A stretch of DNA of 64,000 nucleotides from Gracilibacillus halophilus YIM-C55.5 (GCF_000359605.1 NZ_APML01000003.1:1-64000), one strand, 5' to 3'; positions 1 through 12,865 are shown, numbered from the stretch's first letter. Numbers and translations: made by a program. Notes: generated by a model from the sequence alone, not told the origin.

Positions 1-20
1 TCTCAACTTCAGCAGATTTA
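1..20. repeat. Edge of 21-bp repeat array (family A)
   Basis: The first 20 bases match the consensus of the 21-bp family A unit seen five more times in the window (core TTCTCAACTT, then a variable spacer ending ATTTA). It ends 13 bp from the stop codon of the antiporter gene. The array probably continues outside the window. Confidence 0.7.
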
Positions 21-33
21 CTTTTTGAATATG

Positions 34-1437
34 TTAGAAAAACATAGCTATGACGCCATACAAAATCGTAGAGATTGCTACGGCGATGCTTGCAGGAACA
101 AGTTTGTAGCGTGCATATTTCAATGGATTCATTCCCATGATTTCAGCGATCGTAATATTGTTATCACTTAACGGTGATGTAATCGAGCCGAATGATCCAC
201 TAGCAAAGACCGCACCAATAACAAGCGTCAATGAGGCATCTCCGGCATGGGCAAGAGATATTCCAAGCGGCATCAGAATCCCCCATGTCCCCCATGATGA
301 GCCAATAAAATAGGAAATGAAGCCACCAATTAAAAAGATAACAGGCGGAATAAACATTGTCGGAATCCAACTGACATTATTCGTCACAAATTCAGAAAGC
401 CCTAAGTCTTCAGTAACTAATGATAACGCCCATACGACAGATAATAATAAGATGACCGACATCAAATTATTTCCAGAACTAATAAACTCTGGGATCATTT
501 CTTTCAACGTATTGTTTTGCGCTAATTGAACAATGAATGTAACGAGCACAGTGATAAATAACGCAACAACCATAGCTTGTAGGACATCAGCTTCGATAAA
601 TGCTTCAAAAAAACCATATCCCTGTGAATAACCGTCCCACCACGTTAAAATGAGTGTGAGTACAATCACTAAAACGACGGGAACAATCAAATTCCATGGT
701 TTGGAGGGTAGATCATCAGCAGTCGCATGGTTTTCTTTGTCCTCTTGAACCTTGTTTGGATCACGGTCATCATCTTCATTCGTTTTTTCTTTCGAATGAC
801 GAAGTAAGACAAATAAGGTTCCGATGATAATCATACTAATAGCGAAAAAATTAAAAGGAATACTCTGGATAAATAATGCATATGGTTCAGCGTCAATGTT
901 TTGATTTTGCAATCCCATTTGAATCACGGAAACCATGTAACCAACTAACGCCGTTGCGATAGGGATCAAGACAATAACAGGCTGTGTACTTGTTTCGATC
1001 ATAAAAGCAAGTTCTCGTCTTGTCATATGAATTTTTTGTAATAAAGCTTTCATAATCGGGGCAACGGTAACAATGCGAAAGCTCGGTGCACTAAATGTAC
1101 CAAGTGTGGAAGCCCATGTCAGAAGTAACGCTTCCTTTTTGGAATCAATTTTTTCAGCGGTTAACTGTACAAACCCTTTGATCCCACCAGATACTTTAAT
1201 GATGCCAACTAACCCAGAAAATAAGTAAAGAAATATAATAATCTTCAAATTGTTAATGTCCGTTAAACTGTCGACGATGTAATTGACAGTTTGTTGAATG
1301 CCGCCGAGAAATGTCGGTTCCACCATATAGGCTCCAACGACTAATCCTAATACTAATCCCGGGAATACCTGCTTTGTGGCGATTGCAGCAACGATAACGA
1401 TCATAAATGGTAATATAGCAACCCAAGTCCCCTCCAT
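34..1437 (-). CDS. NhaC-type Na+/H+ antiporter family protein
   Basis: A 467-residue integral membrane protein with about ten to twelve hydrophobic segments, split by a charged cytoplasmic stretch around residues 215-245 rich in D, E and K. Family signatures are GSSWGTWGILMP near residue 380 and SPLSDNN near residue 420, typical of the NhaC/ion-transporter superfamily, which exchanges Na+ for H+ across the cytoplasmic membrane. The family also contains amino-acid and organic-acid exchangers, so the substrate is inferred. It is a single-gene unit read away from the sugar cluster; a repeat unit abuts its stop codon. The ATG start is preceded by AAGGAGAACTTGCC on the minus strand, a good ribosome binding site. 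Confidence 0.85.
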   Translation of the reverse strand: MEGTWVAILPFMIVIVAAIATKQVFPGLVLGLVVGAYMVEPTFLGGIQQTVNYIVDSLTDINNLKIIIFLYLFSGLVGIIKVSGGIKGFVQLTAEKIDSKKEALLLTWASTLGTFSAPSFRIVTVAPIMKALLQKIHMTRRELAFMIETSTQPVIVLIPIATALVGYMVSVIQMGLQNQNIDAEPYALFIQSIPFNFFAISMIIIGTLFVLLRHSKEKTNEDDDRDPNKVQEDKENHATADDLPSKPWNLIVPVVLVIVLTLILTWWDGYSQGYGFFEAFIEADVLQAMVVALFITVLVTFIVQLAQNNTLKEMIPEFISSGNNLMSVILLLSVVWALSLVTEDLGLSEFVTNNVSWIPTMFIPPVIFLIGGFISYFIGSSWGTWGILMPLGISLAHAGDASLTLVIGAVFASGSFGSITSPLSDNNITIAEIMGMNPLKYARYKLVPASIAVAISTILYGVIAMFF

Positions 1438-1570
1438 GGCAAGTTCTCCTTTACTGAAAAGTGCTATACGATAGTGTGCATCAATCCGATATTCCTATGC
1501 ACAATCATTTTCCTTGGTTGTTAAATAATTTTTCTCAAAAAGGAAAATCATATATAATAGAGTCAGCTCA

Positions 1571-1584
1571 ATAAAACGTTTTCA
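1571..1584. promoter_or_regulatory. cre-like CcpA site before the esterase gene
   Basis: ATAAAACGTTTTCA; read on the minus strand it is TGAAAACGTTTTAT, close to the CcpA consensus TGWAANCGNTNWCA. It lies 23 bp upstream of the esterase start, just downstream of a TATAAT-like box, as expected for catabolite repression. CcpA binding is inferred. Confidence 0.5.
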
Positions 1585-1606
1585 AATCCGAGAAAGGGGA
1601 TATTGC

Positions 1607-2632
1607 ATGAATCAGTTGGATCATTTGTTTGACCAATTTTATCAACAGGCCATGGAAGATTCGTTTCAAACGGCGGGCCCTGTCGAAAGAAAGTACGCAT
1701 TAAAACAGCGGTTATTCGAGTTACTAGGCGATTTTTCTCATCTTGATGAACACATACGTCCTCTAGAAGCTACTATTATCGAATCAAAAGACTTCCCAGA
1801 ATACACCCGTGAATATGTCCATTTACCGTTAACTGAACTCGTAGAAGTAAATATGTATATTTTAACACCTAAAAATCAACAGAAGAAGCATCCAGCAGCA
1901 CTCGCTTTACATGGTCACGGCTACGGTGTAAAAGCAATCGTTGGATTAACGGAAGATGGTGAAGAAGATGAAGAAAACAACGACATTCATCATCATTTTG
2001 CCGTGCAACTAGCTAAGCGAGGTATCAAAGTGTTCGCACCTGAAATTATCGGTTTTGGCAAGCGGCGACTGTCTCAGGATATAGAAAACGGACACCCTAA
2101 ATCTTGTGAACAGATGGCATCAAACTTGTTGGTGCAAGGGAAAACGTTAGCTGGTTTACGGATTTGGGAGGCAAAGAAGTTATTAGGTTACATCGAACAG
2201 TGTCAAGATGTTAAAACAGATCGAACAGGCATCATGGGGTTTTCTGGCGGTGCTTTAGTCGCAGCTTACACAGCAGCACTCGATCATCGAATTCAAGCGA
2301 CAGTGTTAACTGGTTTTGTTAACACCTTTAAAGGTAGCATATTAGCGATGCGTCATTGCCTTGACAATTATATTCCCGGTATGTTGAATGTGGCTGAAAT
2401 GCCGGAATGGATTAGTTTAATCGCCCCGCGACCTCTGTTCATTGAATCTGGCAAAGACGATCACATTTTTCCTGTTGACACTGCAAGACAAGCGATTGAT
2501 GAATTAGCGACTTATTATGAAAATCATGCTGAAAATTTTGCGTATGATATTTTTGACGGCGGCCATGAAGTTAATGGGAATCGTTCATTTGATTGGCTTG
2601 CAAATAAACTTGAGGCCTCAATAACAAAATAG
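1607..2632 (+). CDS. Alpha/beta hydrolase, YtaP/acetyl-esterase-like
   Basis: A 341-residue soluble alpha/beta hydrolase with an oxyanion-loop motif LHGHGYG near residue 100, nucleophile elbow GFSGG near residue 207, acid residue in ESGKDDH near residue 285, and catalytic His in GGHE near residue 320. The long insertion after the first strands and the overall layout resemble the YtaP / dienelactone hydrolase / acetylxylan esterase group, which hydrolyses small carboxylic esters. The start is preceded by AAAGGGG. It heads a five-gene run in one direction ending with lacZ, so deacetylation of sugars is a reasonable guess; the true substrate cannot be read from sequence. Confidence 0.75.
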   Translation: MNQLDHLFDQFYQQAMEDSFQTAGPVERKYALKQRLFELLGDFSHLDEHIRPLEATIIESKDFPEYTREYVHLPLTELVEVNMYILTPKNQQKKHPAALALHGHGYGVKAIVGLTEDGEEDEENNDIHHHFAVQLAKRGIKVFAPEIIGFGKRRLSQDIENGHPKSCEQMASNLLVQGKTLAGLRIWEAKKLLGYIEQCQDVKTDRTGIMGFSGGALVAAYTAALDHRIQATVLTGFVNTFKGSILAMRHCLDNYIPGMLNVAEMPEWISLIAPRPLFIESGKDDHIFPVDTARQAIDELATYYENHAENFAYDIFDGGHEVNGNRSFDWLANKLEASITK

Positions 2633-2650
2633 GAGAGGAGTGAGTCGAGT

Positions 2651-3028
2651 ATGTTTACGCTCGAACGAATTGATCATGTTCAGTTAGCTGGACCTAAGGG
2701 ATGTGAAGATGAAGCCAGACATTTTTTTGGTACCGTCTTAGGATTAAAAGAAATAGAAAAACCAGATGTATTAAAGAAGCGAGGAGGTGTATGGTTCCAA
2801 ATGGCTGACCAACAGTTGCACATCGGTATTGAAGACCCATTTTCACCAGCAAAAAAAGCACATCCTGCATTTGAAGTCGATCGATTGGATCATTGTATCG
2901 ATCGGCTACAACATTATCAGATTTCTTATCAGGAGGATGATAAATTGGAAGGAGCTAAGCGAATCTATGTCCATGACCCTTTCGGCAATCGATTGGAACT
3001 ATTGGAATGGATAGTTGAACAGAATTGA
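2651..3028 (+). CDS. Glyoxalase/bleomycin-resistance (VOC) family protein
   Basis: A 125-residue single-domain VOC protein. The N-terminus LERIDHVQLA and the C-terminal IYVHDPFGNRLELLEW are diagnostic of the glyoxalase I/dioxygenase fold, with candidate metal ligands His9, a His near residue 57 and Glu near residue 117. VOC proteins bind a divalent metal and act as lyases, isomerases, dioxygenases or antibiotic-binding proteins, so no reaction is assigned. It begins 18 bp after the esterase stop with a GGAGAGGAG ribosome binding site and is likely co-transcribed with it. Confidence 0.8.
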   Translation: MFTLERIDHVQLAGPKGCEDEARHFFGTVLGLKEIEKPDVLKKRGGVWFQMADQQLHIGIEDPFSPAKKAHPAFEVDRLDHCIDRLQHYQISYQEDDKLEGAKRIYVHDPFGNRLELLEWIVEQN

Positions 3029-3108
3029 TTGACAACGATTTCATAGATGAAAATTTGTGATATAATAACTAAAGAGATAGCGAGTTTAATAGGGGGCAAT
3101 GGGTAAAG

Positions 3109-3723
3109 ATGAAAAGACTTTGGCAAACGTTACGCACGATGACATTTACAGAAGCACTTGATTACATTTGGGAATATTATAAAGTCCATCTATTTGGTAT
3201 TGCGATAGGACTATTCATCTCGATTTCCATTGTATCAAGTGTGTTTGGCAAAGATCCGGTTCAATATCATGTCATGGTCGTGGGGCAGGTAACGTATGAA
3301 CAATCAGAAGCGTTTTCCAATGAAATCAACGATGAGTATTTTAGCGATTTTGAAATTGCTGTTGATAGCATTCTTCATGATGGTGGTGAATGGTCCAATC
3401 AGTCGTATGGCCAAGTGCAAAAATTCACAGCACGTTCAGCCACGGGCATGATCGATCTTCTCGTAACAGATAAAGGGTTTGCCAACATGATTTTGGAACA
3501 AGAAGGGTTGCGCCCGATGGAAGATGTCATTGACGTGGAGCAATTTAGCGAAGAGGCAACCCATCAATTGGGAACGGATGACGTTTATGCGGTCAACGCC
3601 GATCAATTTCACGTATTTCGCGATTCAGAAGCGTTAAAAGATAAAGTGGTAGCTGTCATGTATAATTCTGAACAAAGCAATTTAACGGATGACGTGTTGC
3701 AAACGTTACGTATGGATCAATAA
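3109..3723 (+). CDS. Single-pass membrane protein of unknown function
   Basis: 204 residues. The N-terminal 27 residues are basic and aromatic, followed by one hydrophobic helix (about residues 28-48, FGIAIGLFISISIVSSVFG) and a hydrophilic C-terminal domain of about 155 residues that is acidic and probably outside the membrane. I do not recognise a named family. The start has AGGGGGCAAT upstream. It stands between the VOC protein and the sugar isomerase-like gene and is probably part of the same transcription unit; a function in sugar sensing or uptake would be speculation. Confidence 0.65.
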   Translation: MKRLWQTLRTMTFTEALDYIWEYYKVHLFGIAIGLFISISIVSSVFGKDPVQYHVMVVGQVTYEQSEAFSNEINDEYFSDFEIAVDSILHDGGEWSNQSYGQVQKFTARSATGMIDLLVTDKGFANMILEQEGLRPMEDVIDVEQFSEEATHQLGTDDVYAVNADQFHVFRDSEALKDKVVAVMYNSEQSNLTDDVLQTLRMDQ

Positions 3724-3745
3724 TACCTAAAAAGTGAGTGATTAT

Positions 3746-4510
3746 GTGAAGCTAGGATTATGTTCTATCACATTTCGTGATCGTACACCCGAACAAATTA
3801 TTGATGTAGCGAAACAAGCCGATTTAGATGCGATTGAATGGGGTGGTGATATTCATGTTCCGCCTGGAGAGGTTATGACGGCAAAACATGTGAGGCAAAT
3901 GACGGAAGCAAACGGGCTAACGATTAGTTCTTACGGCTCCTATTATCGTGCTGGTTTTGCATCAGAGAATAATCATGACTTTTTAACCATCCTTGATACA
4001 GCAGTAGCCTTAGGCGCACCATCGATACGGATTTGGGCTGGTATGTATGACCCAGAGGATGCCAGTCCACAGTACCGAAGTAAAGTTGTAACGGATACGA
4101 AGCGGATGGCAGATATCGCCCAACAAAAAAATATAGCCATTCATTTTGAATCACACGGTGGTACATTAACACGAACAAAAGCGAGCGCTAGACAATTGAT
4201 GGAAGATGTGTCACATCCGAATGTGTTTTTATATTGGCAGCCAGCGATTGGAGAATCGGTTAAACAACGATTAGTCACCATTGATGAACTTCATCCATGG
4301 ATTTCAAATGTTCATATTTTTCATTGGACAGAAGAAGAACGATTGCCGTTATCAAACGGTATGAAAGAATGGAAGCAATACTTACGAGCGATCGAGAGTG
4401 ATGGCAAAGAACGTTATGTTTTACTTGAATTCGTTAAAAATGATGACGTGAAACACTTTATGCAAGATGCAGCTACATTACACAAACTAAAAGCGGCCAT
4501 CGAATCTTAA
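3746..4510 (+). CDS. Sugar phosphate isomerase/epimerase-like TIM barrel
   Basis: About 254 residues of the AP-endonuclease-2/xylose-isomerase-like TIM barrel superfamily. Seen motifs are KLGLCSITFRD at the first strand, DAIEWGGD at the second, SIRIWAG at the fourth, IAIHFESHGG at the fifth and YVLLEF at the last, giving conserved Glu/His/Asp metal ligands. Such proteins isomerise or epimerise sugars or sugar phosphates, often with Mn2+ or Zn2+. I place the start at the GTG at 3746, seven bases after an AGTGAG ribosome binding site, rather than the in-frame GTG at 3734, which would lie inside it. It directly precedes lacZ. Confidence 0.75.
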   Translation: MKLGLCSITFRDRTPEQIIDVAKQADLDAIEWGGDIHVPPGEVMTAKHVRQMTEANGLTISSYGSYYRAGFASENNHDFLTILDTAVALGAPSIRIWAGMYDPEDASPQYRSKVVTDTKRMADIAQQKNIAIHFESHGGTLTRTKASARQLMEDVSHPNVFLYWQPAIGESVKQRLVTIDELHPWISNVHIFHWTEEERLPLSNGMKEWKQYLRAIESDGKERYVLLEFVKNDDVKHFMQDAATLHKLKAAIES

Positions 4511-7653
<3,143 letters not shown>

Positions 7654-7680
7654 TATTTGAACCATTTTTATAGAATCGTC

Positions 7681-7710
7681 ATCCGGGCTTTAGATAAAGT
7701 CCGGATTTTT
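7681..7710 (+). terminator. Rho-independent terminator after lacZ
   Basis: ATCCGGGCTTT and AAAGTCCGGAT form an 11-bp stem with a 4-base loop, followed by TTTTT. It closes the esterase-lacZ transcription unit. Confidence 0.85.
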
Positions 7711-7777
7711 GTAAGTTTAAAATCTATGCATCCGGACAAAATAATAGTAATAATGCTACATAGGAGTAGGTGATTGG

Positions 7778-8413
7778 ATGCATCAGTCAGATTCAACATT
7801 TTTCCGAATGTTACGTGTGATTGCTTCGTTTTTTACATTGCAAGTGTTATGGTTTTTCTTTTCGTTAGGCATGATTACGATTATCCCTGCCACACTCGCC
7901 ATGTACGCAGTCGTATTGGATTGGTCCAAGCATGGAATCGATATTGAAATTTGGAAAACATTTTACCATTCATTTACATATCATTTGCGCAATACAACAT
8001 ATTTTGGTGTGACGTTACTAGCGTTCTGTATTATTTTTGCATGGAAAGCATCTGTTCTATCGATCGCACCAGCTGTGATGGATACGTATTTGCGCTGGAT
8101 TTGGTTATTTGTAGGCGGGATATTTTTACTCACTTTTATGTCAATCGTTCCATTTTTAGTCATTTCTCATTTGAAAGGGATTCGGTTATGGAAAAATGCT
8201 TGGGTCGTATCCATCTCGACATTGCCACAAGCACTCTTTCTCGTAGGCTTAACCATTTTATTAATAGTAAGCGCCGTATATCAGCCGTTAGCTTTTCTTA
8301 TGTGCATGGGTTTATTTGCCTTTATTCATATTCAAGTCTGGCAGCGGGCGGTGAAGCAGAAACTACCAGACGATTTTCTAGATCAATGTCTATTTAAACA
8401 TCAATATCGATAG
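7778..8413 (+). CDS. YesL family (DUF624) membrane protein
   Basis: 211 residues with about five hydrophobic helices (residues 12-45, 75-95, 105-128, 148-170, 172-190). The N-terminal FFRMLRVIASFFTLQVLWFF pattern and the ATLAMYAVVLDW segment match DUF624/YesL proteins, which accompany carbohydrate transport and polysaccharide utilisation operons in Bacillus. The biochemical role is unknown. It has its own GGAGTAGGTG ribosome binding site and stands downstream of the lacZ terminator, so it is separately transcribed but contextually linked to sugar use. Confidence 0.75.
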   Translation: MHQSDSTFFRMLRVIASFFTLQVLWFFFSLGMITIIPATLAMYAVVLDWSKHGIDIEIWKTFYHSFTYHLRNTTYFGVTLLAFCIIFAWKASVLSIAPAVMDTYLRWIWLFVGGIFLLTFMSIVPFLVISHLKGIRLWKNAWVVSISTLPQALFLVGLTILLIVSAVYQPLAFLMCMGLFAFIHIQVWQRAVKQKLPDDFLDQCLFKHQYR

Positions 8414-8438
8414 AATTTTAAAAAAGTGAGTGATTGTA

Positions 8439-8557
8439 TTCTCAAGTTTTGAGGATTTATTCTCAAGTTCAGCACATTTATTCTCAACTTTTGCGTATTT
8501 ATTCTCAAGTTCAGCGATTTTATTCTCAACTTCCGCGGATTTATTCTCAACTTCAAG
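8439..8557. repeat. 21-bp tandem repeat array (family A), 5.7 units
   Basis: Units begin at 8439, 8460, 8481, 8502, 8523 and 8544, exactly 21 bp apart. The core TTCTCAASTT is invariant apart from one S position, while the following 6-7 bases vary and end in A/T-rich TTTA. It fills the space between the convergent yesL-like gene and pxpA, and the last unit contains the pxpA stop codon. Confidence 0.9.
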
Positions 8558-9281
8558 TAATAACTTCCCGAATCGATTGTACGACTTGTAATGCCTCATT
8601 CGTATCGCCATGAACGCAAATTGTATCAGCCTGGATGGGAATTTCTTTTCCATCTGTACTTTTGACAACGCCTCTGTCTACCATTCCTTTCACTTGCTCC
8701 TGAATTTGCACGACGTCTTTGATCATAGCATGAGATTCAGTTCGTGGTGTAAGACTTCCGTCAGTTTGGTAGGTACGATCAGCAAATACTTCATGAGCCA
8801 CAGGTAATCCTAATTTCTCACCAGCTCTTGTTAATTCACTATTTGATAGTCCAAACAACGTAATGGATGGCTGAAAATCATAGACTGCTTGGGCTACAGC
8901 TTCGGCTAGTTTCCGCTGTTGACAGGCCATATTGTATAAAGCGCCATGTGGCTTGACATGATGCAGTGATTCACCGATTGCTCGGACGAAGCCATGAAGT
9001 GCGCCGATTTGATACAGCACCAATTGATAGACCTCTCGCGGTTTAACATCTATTTTACGACGACCAAATCCTTGTAAGTCATCAAACCCTGGATGAGCGC
9101 CCATTTTTACTTGATGTTTGCTCGCTAATCGTACCGTTTCTTGCATCGTACGTGCATCCCCCGCGTGAAAACCACATGCAATATTAACAGCATCGACGAG
9201 TGGGATTATCTTCTCATCATTTCCTAATGTATACGCGCCAAAACTTTCACCGAGATCACAATTTAATGAGATACTTTTCAT
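8553..9281 (-). CDS. pxpA: 5-oxoprolinase subunit A (LamB/YcsF family)
   Basis: 242 residues, the normal family length. The N-terminal LNCDLGESFGAYTLGND, the CGFHAGDA motif, MGAHPGFDD and VKPHGALYN are hallmark motifs of PxpA/YcsF. With PxpB and PxpC it forms the ATP-dependent bacterial 5-oxoprolinase that opens 5-oxo-L-proline (pyroglutamate) to glutamate in the cytoplasm. It is the last gene of the pxpB-pxpC-pxpA operon, 4 bp after pxpC, with GGAGG upstream. Its stop codon is embedded in a family A repeat unit. Confidence 0.93.
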   Translation of the reverse strand: MKSISLNCDLGESFGAYTLGNDEKIIPLVDAVNIACGFHAGDARTMQETVRLASKHQVKMGAHPGFDDLQGFGRRKIDVKPREVYQLVLYQIGALHGFVRAIGESLHHVKPHGALYNMACQQRKLAEAVAQAVYDFQPSITLFGLSNSELTRAGEKLGLPVAHEVFADRTYQTDGSLTPRTESHAMIKDVVQIQEQVKGMVDRGVVKSTDGKEIPIQADTICVHGDTNEALQVVQSIREVIT

Positions 9282-9285
9282 CCAT

Positions 9286-10251
9286 TTATACCTCCTTCCA
9301 CAATTGGTTGGTCAGTTTTTGCATCATTGTCAAAAAACGATCGCGTTCATACAACCATTCCATCGCATCATTTAATGTACATTTCTTCAATTGAAAAGGT
9401 TGACCAGGTCGTAATTGACTCAGTTTCGGTAAATCGACTTGAGCAATTTGTCCGATCTTCGGATAACCGCCAGTTGGTTGACCATCTGCCATTAATACAA
9501 TCGGCTCACCACTTGGTGGGACTTGAATCGCACCAAATGACGTTGCTTCTGTCAGTAACTGCTTATCTTGCGGATAGTGTAAGCGCCCGCCGTTGATACG
9601 GTATCCCATTCGGTTCGACTGACTCGAGATTTGCCAGTCAATTTGTTCGAATAACTGCTTCGTTTTTTCATCAAACCATTCGTATTGTGCTCCTTCCATG
9701 TAATGAATCACTGGATAAGAAGTAGTGATATAATCGAATACTTCTGGATTGATATAACTAGGTTGCTGTCCGGTGGAAACGATAGCGGATCGTATAGGAA
9801 TTTCATCACCATTTTGCAAGGGTCTCGTTAATAAATGATCATGATCAGCACGGACGATCGTACTTTTACTCCCGAGTAACGATTCGACGTTTATTCCACC
9901 TTTAATCGCTAAATAGCCATAAATCCCCGTTTTCGCTGTACGTAATTGAATGACATCTCCTGCTGAAACAGCGACTGCTTTCCCATATGGAATCAGTTGT
10001 TCGTTGATATTGGCCGACATATCCGCACCGGTAATGGCAATAACTGTATCCGTCATGCATTCAATCGTAGGCCCAATGACACTCATTTCTAAAACTGCTT
10101 CACTTGCTTCGTTTCCAACAAGAAAATTGGCGAGTTGCATGGCATAATCATCCATGGGACCATTGACTGGAAAACCGAGCGAACGATATCCGTATCGCCC
10201 TAAATCTTGAATTGTCGTATGTACGCCTTGTTCAATGACTTTTAAACTCAT
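9286..10251 (-). CDS. pxpC: 5-oxoprolinase subunit C (KipA family)
   Basis: About 321 residues of the biotin-dependent carboxyltransferase-like/KipA family: VHTTIQDLGRYGYR, GPMDDYAMQLANFLVGN, IAITGADM, SNRMGYRINGG and VPPSGEPIVLMADGQPTGGY in pieces are family motifs. PxpC works with PxpB in the carboxylase-like half of 5-oxoprolinase. I set the start at the ATG at 10251, behind AAGGAGAAACATTC, which gives a 4-bp ATGA overlap with the end of pxpB; a longer reading frame upstream is inside pxpB. The overlap implies translational coupling. Confidence 0.92.
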   Translation of the reverse strand: MSLKVIEQGVHTTIQDLGRYGYRSLGFPVNGPMDDYAMQLANFLVGNEASEAVLEMSVIGPTIECMTDTVIAITGADMSANINEQLIPYGKAVAVSAGDVIQLRTAKTGIYGYLAIKGGINVESLLGSKSTIVRADHDHLLTRPLQNGDEIPIRSAIVSTGQQPSYINPEVFDYITTSYPVIHYMEGAQYEWFDEKTKQLFEQIDWQISSQSNRMGYRINGGRLHYPQDKQLLTEATSFGAIQVPPSGEPIVLMADGQPTGGYPKIGQIAQVDLPKLSQLRPGQPFQLKKCTLNDAMEWLYERDRFLTMMQKLTNQLWKEV

Positions 10252-10931
10252 GAATGTTTCTCCTTCCTGCGATAACTCTCGTAGGTCTGTTTGGAAATCG
10301 GATAAAATTGCACCTGATCGCCTGGTTGAAATAACGTCGGTTGCAAGCGATGAAAATGTAATAGAGAAATAGGTATCCGACCGATAATTTGCCATCCTCC
10401 TGGTGATGTACTCGGATAGATCCCGGTTTGTTGACCAGCGATACCGACCGATCCTTTAGGGACTTCTCGTCTCGGTGTTTCTTTTCTCGGTGTTGCAAGT
10501 TCATCGGATAAGCCGCTCAAAAACGGAAATCCAGGTGAGAACCCTAAAAAAGAGACTGTATAAGTTACACTTGTATGCCTTGCGATCACTTGCTCCATCG
10601 ATAATTGATGTTTACGTGCCACTTCGTCGATATCGAGGGCAACAGATGGATGATAACAGACGGGAATTCGATGTAGTGTATGTTGATTGTTTGTTCTATT
10701 GGATTGTATGTTAAACGATTGTATATAGTTTGCTACTTGATCATGAACAATTCGTAATGGATAAAAATATACCGTTAGTGTTGTATACCCAATCACGGAT
10801 TCAACAAGCCAGTCTGGTTTTTCTTCTGCAAGCTGGTGATGAAGTTGTAATAGCGTTTCTTGTGCTTGTTGAGACAGCTCATCAGCGACTGTAAACATAA
10901 CGGCATTTTCTGTGACATATCTCGTTTGCAT
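10248..10931 (-). CDS. pxpB: 5-oxoprolinase subunit B (KipI family)
   Basis: 227 residues of the KipI/PxpB allophanate-hydrolase-subunit-1-like family; motifs include HRIPVCYHP, FSPGFPFLSGL, TPRREVPKGSVGIAG and QTGIYPSTSPGGWQIIGR-like strings ending in a family-typical PISLLHF. It is the first gene of the pxpBCA operon. In B. subtilis the homologue KipI was first described as an inhibitor of sporulation kinase A, so two roles are known for the family; the intact three-gene operon favours pyroglutamate metabolism here. Start ATG follows AAAGGGGTGGTGGG. Confidence 0.92.
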   Translation of the reverse strand: MQTRYVTENAVMFTVADELSQQAQETLLQLHHQLAEEKPDWLVESVIGYTTLTVYFYPLRIVHDQVANYIQSFNIQSNRTNNQHTLHRIPVCYHPSVALDIDEVARKHQLSMEQVIARHTSVTYTVSFLGFSPGFPFLSGLSDELATPRKETPRREVPKGSVGIAGQQTGIYPSTSPGGWQIIGRIPISLLHFHRLQPTLFQPGDQVQFYPISKQTYESYRRKEKHS

Positions 10932-11148
10932 CCCACCACCCCTTTGTAACTTCGTTCGTTCTTATTATATCGAAAACTCGTATCACAGAAAAATATTTGG
11001 ATGAATGATGCTATTCCAACAAATAGCGGTCATAAATATATAGTATTATAGTCATTGTTGTGATAAAATATAATCGTATTAGTAGTTATTAAGAATTAGT
11101 TTAACATGACTAAAATCATGTTCGGCATCAAGAATGGGAGGATTCATT

Positions 11149-12864
11149 TTGCGGAAATTGTTTCAAAAGTTAAAGTTTAACAATGTAAAAGTAGGATCAA
11201 AATACGGAATTATCGTAGGATTTGTATTAACGTTATTCGTCATTTCTGCCGTGGTTGTCTGGTTTTTCTTGCAAAATATTAACAATGATATTGAAGCACT
11301 TGAACGACGGGGCGACCGTGCGATGAATGTAACAGAGATGGGATCATTACTTCGTGCGAAAGCCGTTCGTGTTTTTCAATATGTTGATAACCCCTCTGCC
11401 GATTTGGAAGAAGAATATACGAGTCGGAGCTCACAGTTTTCCGAATTAAAGAACCAATTAGAACCAAAAATGACTACAGATGAAGAAATCGCATTATTTA
11501 ATGAGATTGTCGACCTTGAACAACAAATGAATCGAAACTTTAATGAAGTGGTTACATATATGGGTCAAGGTGAGATGGGCAGTGCCGATGTAGTCGCAGA
11601 AAATGCACATAAAGCACAATCCGATGCCGTAACTACATTAGAGGAATTAAAAACACTTGTTAATGAACAACGAGCAAATGCCATTGAACAAGCTAAACGG
11701 AGTGAAACGATAGCAGTTATCGCATTAATTGTAGCCATTGCAGTTTCGCTTGTATTAAGTATTTTACTAATTACGATTGTCAATCGTATCATTTCTCGTA
11801 ACTTACAAAATGTGGTTGATGTAAGTAATCAAATTGCTGAAGGTAATTTACAGACTGAGCAAATTACATATAACGGAAATGATGAAATTGGCCAACTTGC
11901 TGACTCGGTCAATACAATGAGCGGCAGTCTTCGTTCCATTCTTACGAGTCTTGCTGAAGTGTCTGATACAGTGAGTGCACAAAGCGAAGAACTGAATCAG
12001 TCAGCTGGTGAAGTGAAATCAGGTACCGATCAAATTGCTACAACAATGCAGGAACTAGCTTCTGGTTCAGAAACACAAGCCAATAATGCGAGTGACGTTT
12101 CAACGAAAATGAGTGATTTTACGAATAAAGTGACAGAAGCAACGAATAAAGGCGAACAAATTGAGAATAATTCATCAAATGTCTTGGATTTAACCAATGA
12201 TGGCAAAGAAATGATGGATACATCGATTACCCAAATGAATCGTGTGCATTCAATTGTAAAAGATTCAGTGGAAAAAGTGCGTGGCTTAGACAGTCAAACG
12301 CAAGAAATTTCCAAACTGGTTTCTGTTATTAATGATATCGCAGAACAAACCAATTTATTAGCATTGAATGCAGCTATTGAATCTGCTCGTGCTGGTGAAC
12401 ACGGAAAAGGTTTTGCCGTCGTTGCCGATGAAGTGCGAAAACTCGCCGAACAAGTTTCTGATTCCGTTTCTGATATAACAGGAATTGTGGATACGATCCA
12501 ACAAGAGTCTTCCACAGTGACTGAATCACTAGAAAATGGTTACAATGAAGTGGAGCAAGGAACCAATCAGATTAAGCAAACCGGTACAACTTTTGAACAA
12601 ATTAACGATGCCGTTAACGATATGGTAAGCAGCATTCAATCGGTAACGACAAACTTGCAGCAAATGAGTACCAATAGCCAAGAAATCAATGCATCAGTTG
12701 AAGAGATTGCCTCGATTTCTGAAGAATCGGCTGCCGGTGTTGAACAGACATCCGCATCAGCACAACAAGCAAGCAGTTCAATGGAAGAAGTATCATCAAG
12801 TTCCAATGAATTAGCCAAACTAGCAGAGCAACTGAACACATTAGTACGACAATTCAAAATATAA
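11149..12864 (+). CDS. Methyl-accepting chemotaxis protein
   Basis: About 571 residues. TM1 (roughly residues 18-40), extracytoplasmic four-helix-bundle sensor of about 145 residues, TM2 (about 185-207), HAMP domain, and a long cytoplasmic coiled-coil signalling domain with the hairpin tip [19 protein letters not shown], which contacts CheA and CheW. The ligand is unknown. A TTG start at 11149 with GGGAGG eight bases upstream fits better than the ATG at 11134, which is part of that site. The leader has a small dyad AACATGA...TCATGTT at 11103-11122. The gene is followed by its own terminator, so it is probably monocistronic. Confidence 0.92.
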   Translation: MRKLFQKLKFNNVKVGSKYGIIVGFVLTLFVISAVVVWFFLQNINNDIEALERRGDRAMNVTEMGSLLRAKAVRVFQYVDNPSADLEEEYTSRSSQFSELKNQLEPKMTTDEEIALFNEIVDLEQQMNRNFNEVVTYMGQGEMGSADVVAENAHKAQSDAVTTLEELKTLVNEQRANAIEQAKRSETIAVIALIVAIAVSLVLSILLITIVNRIISRNLQNVVDVSNQIAEGNLQTEQITYNGNDEIGQLADSVNTMSGSLRSILTSLAEVSDTVSAQSEELNQSAGEVKSGTDQIATTMQELASGSETQANNASDVSTKMSDFTNKVTEATNKGEQIENNSSNVLDLTNDGKEMMDTSITQMNRVHSIVKDSVEKVRGLDSQTQEISKLVSVINDIAEQTNLLALNAAIESARAGEHGKGFAVVADEVRKLAEQVSDSVSDITGIVDTIQQESSTVTESLENGYNEVEQGTNQIKQTGTTFEQINDAVNDMVSSIQSVTTNLQQMSTNSQEINASVEEIASISEESAAGVEQTSASAQQASSSMEEVSSSSNELAKLAEQLNTLVRQFKI

Positions 12865-12865
12865 G

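Noticed and set aside
3030..3066. TTGACA and TATAAT before the membrane protein gene as a promoter
   Set aside because: The boxes are about 25 bp apart, too far for a SigA promoter.
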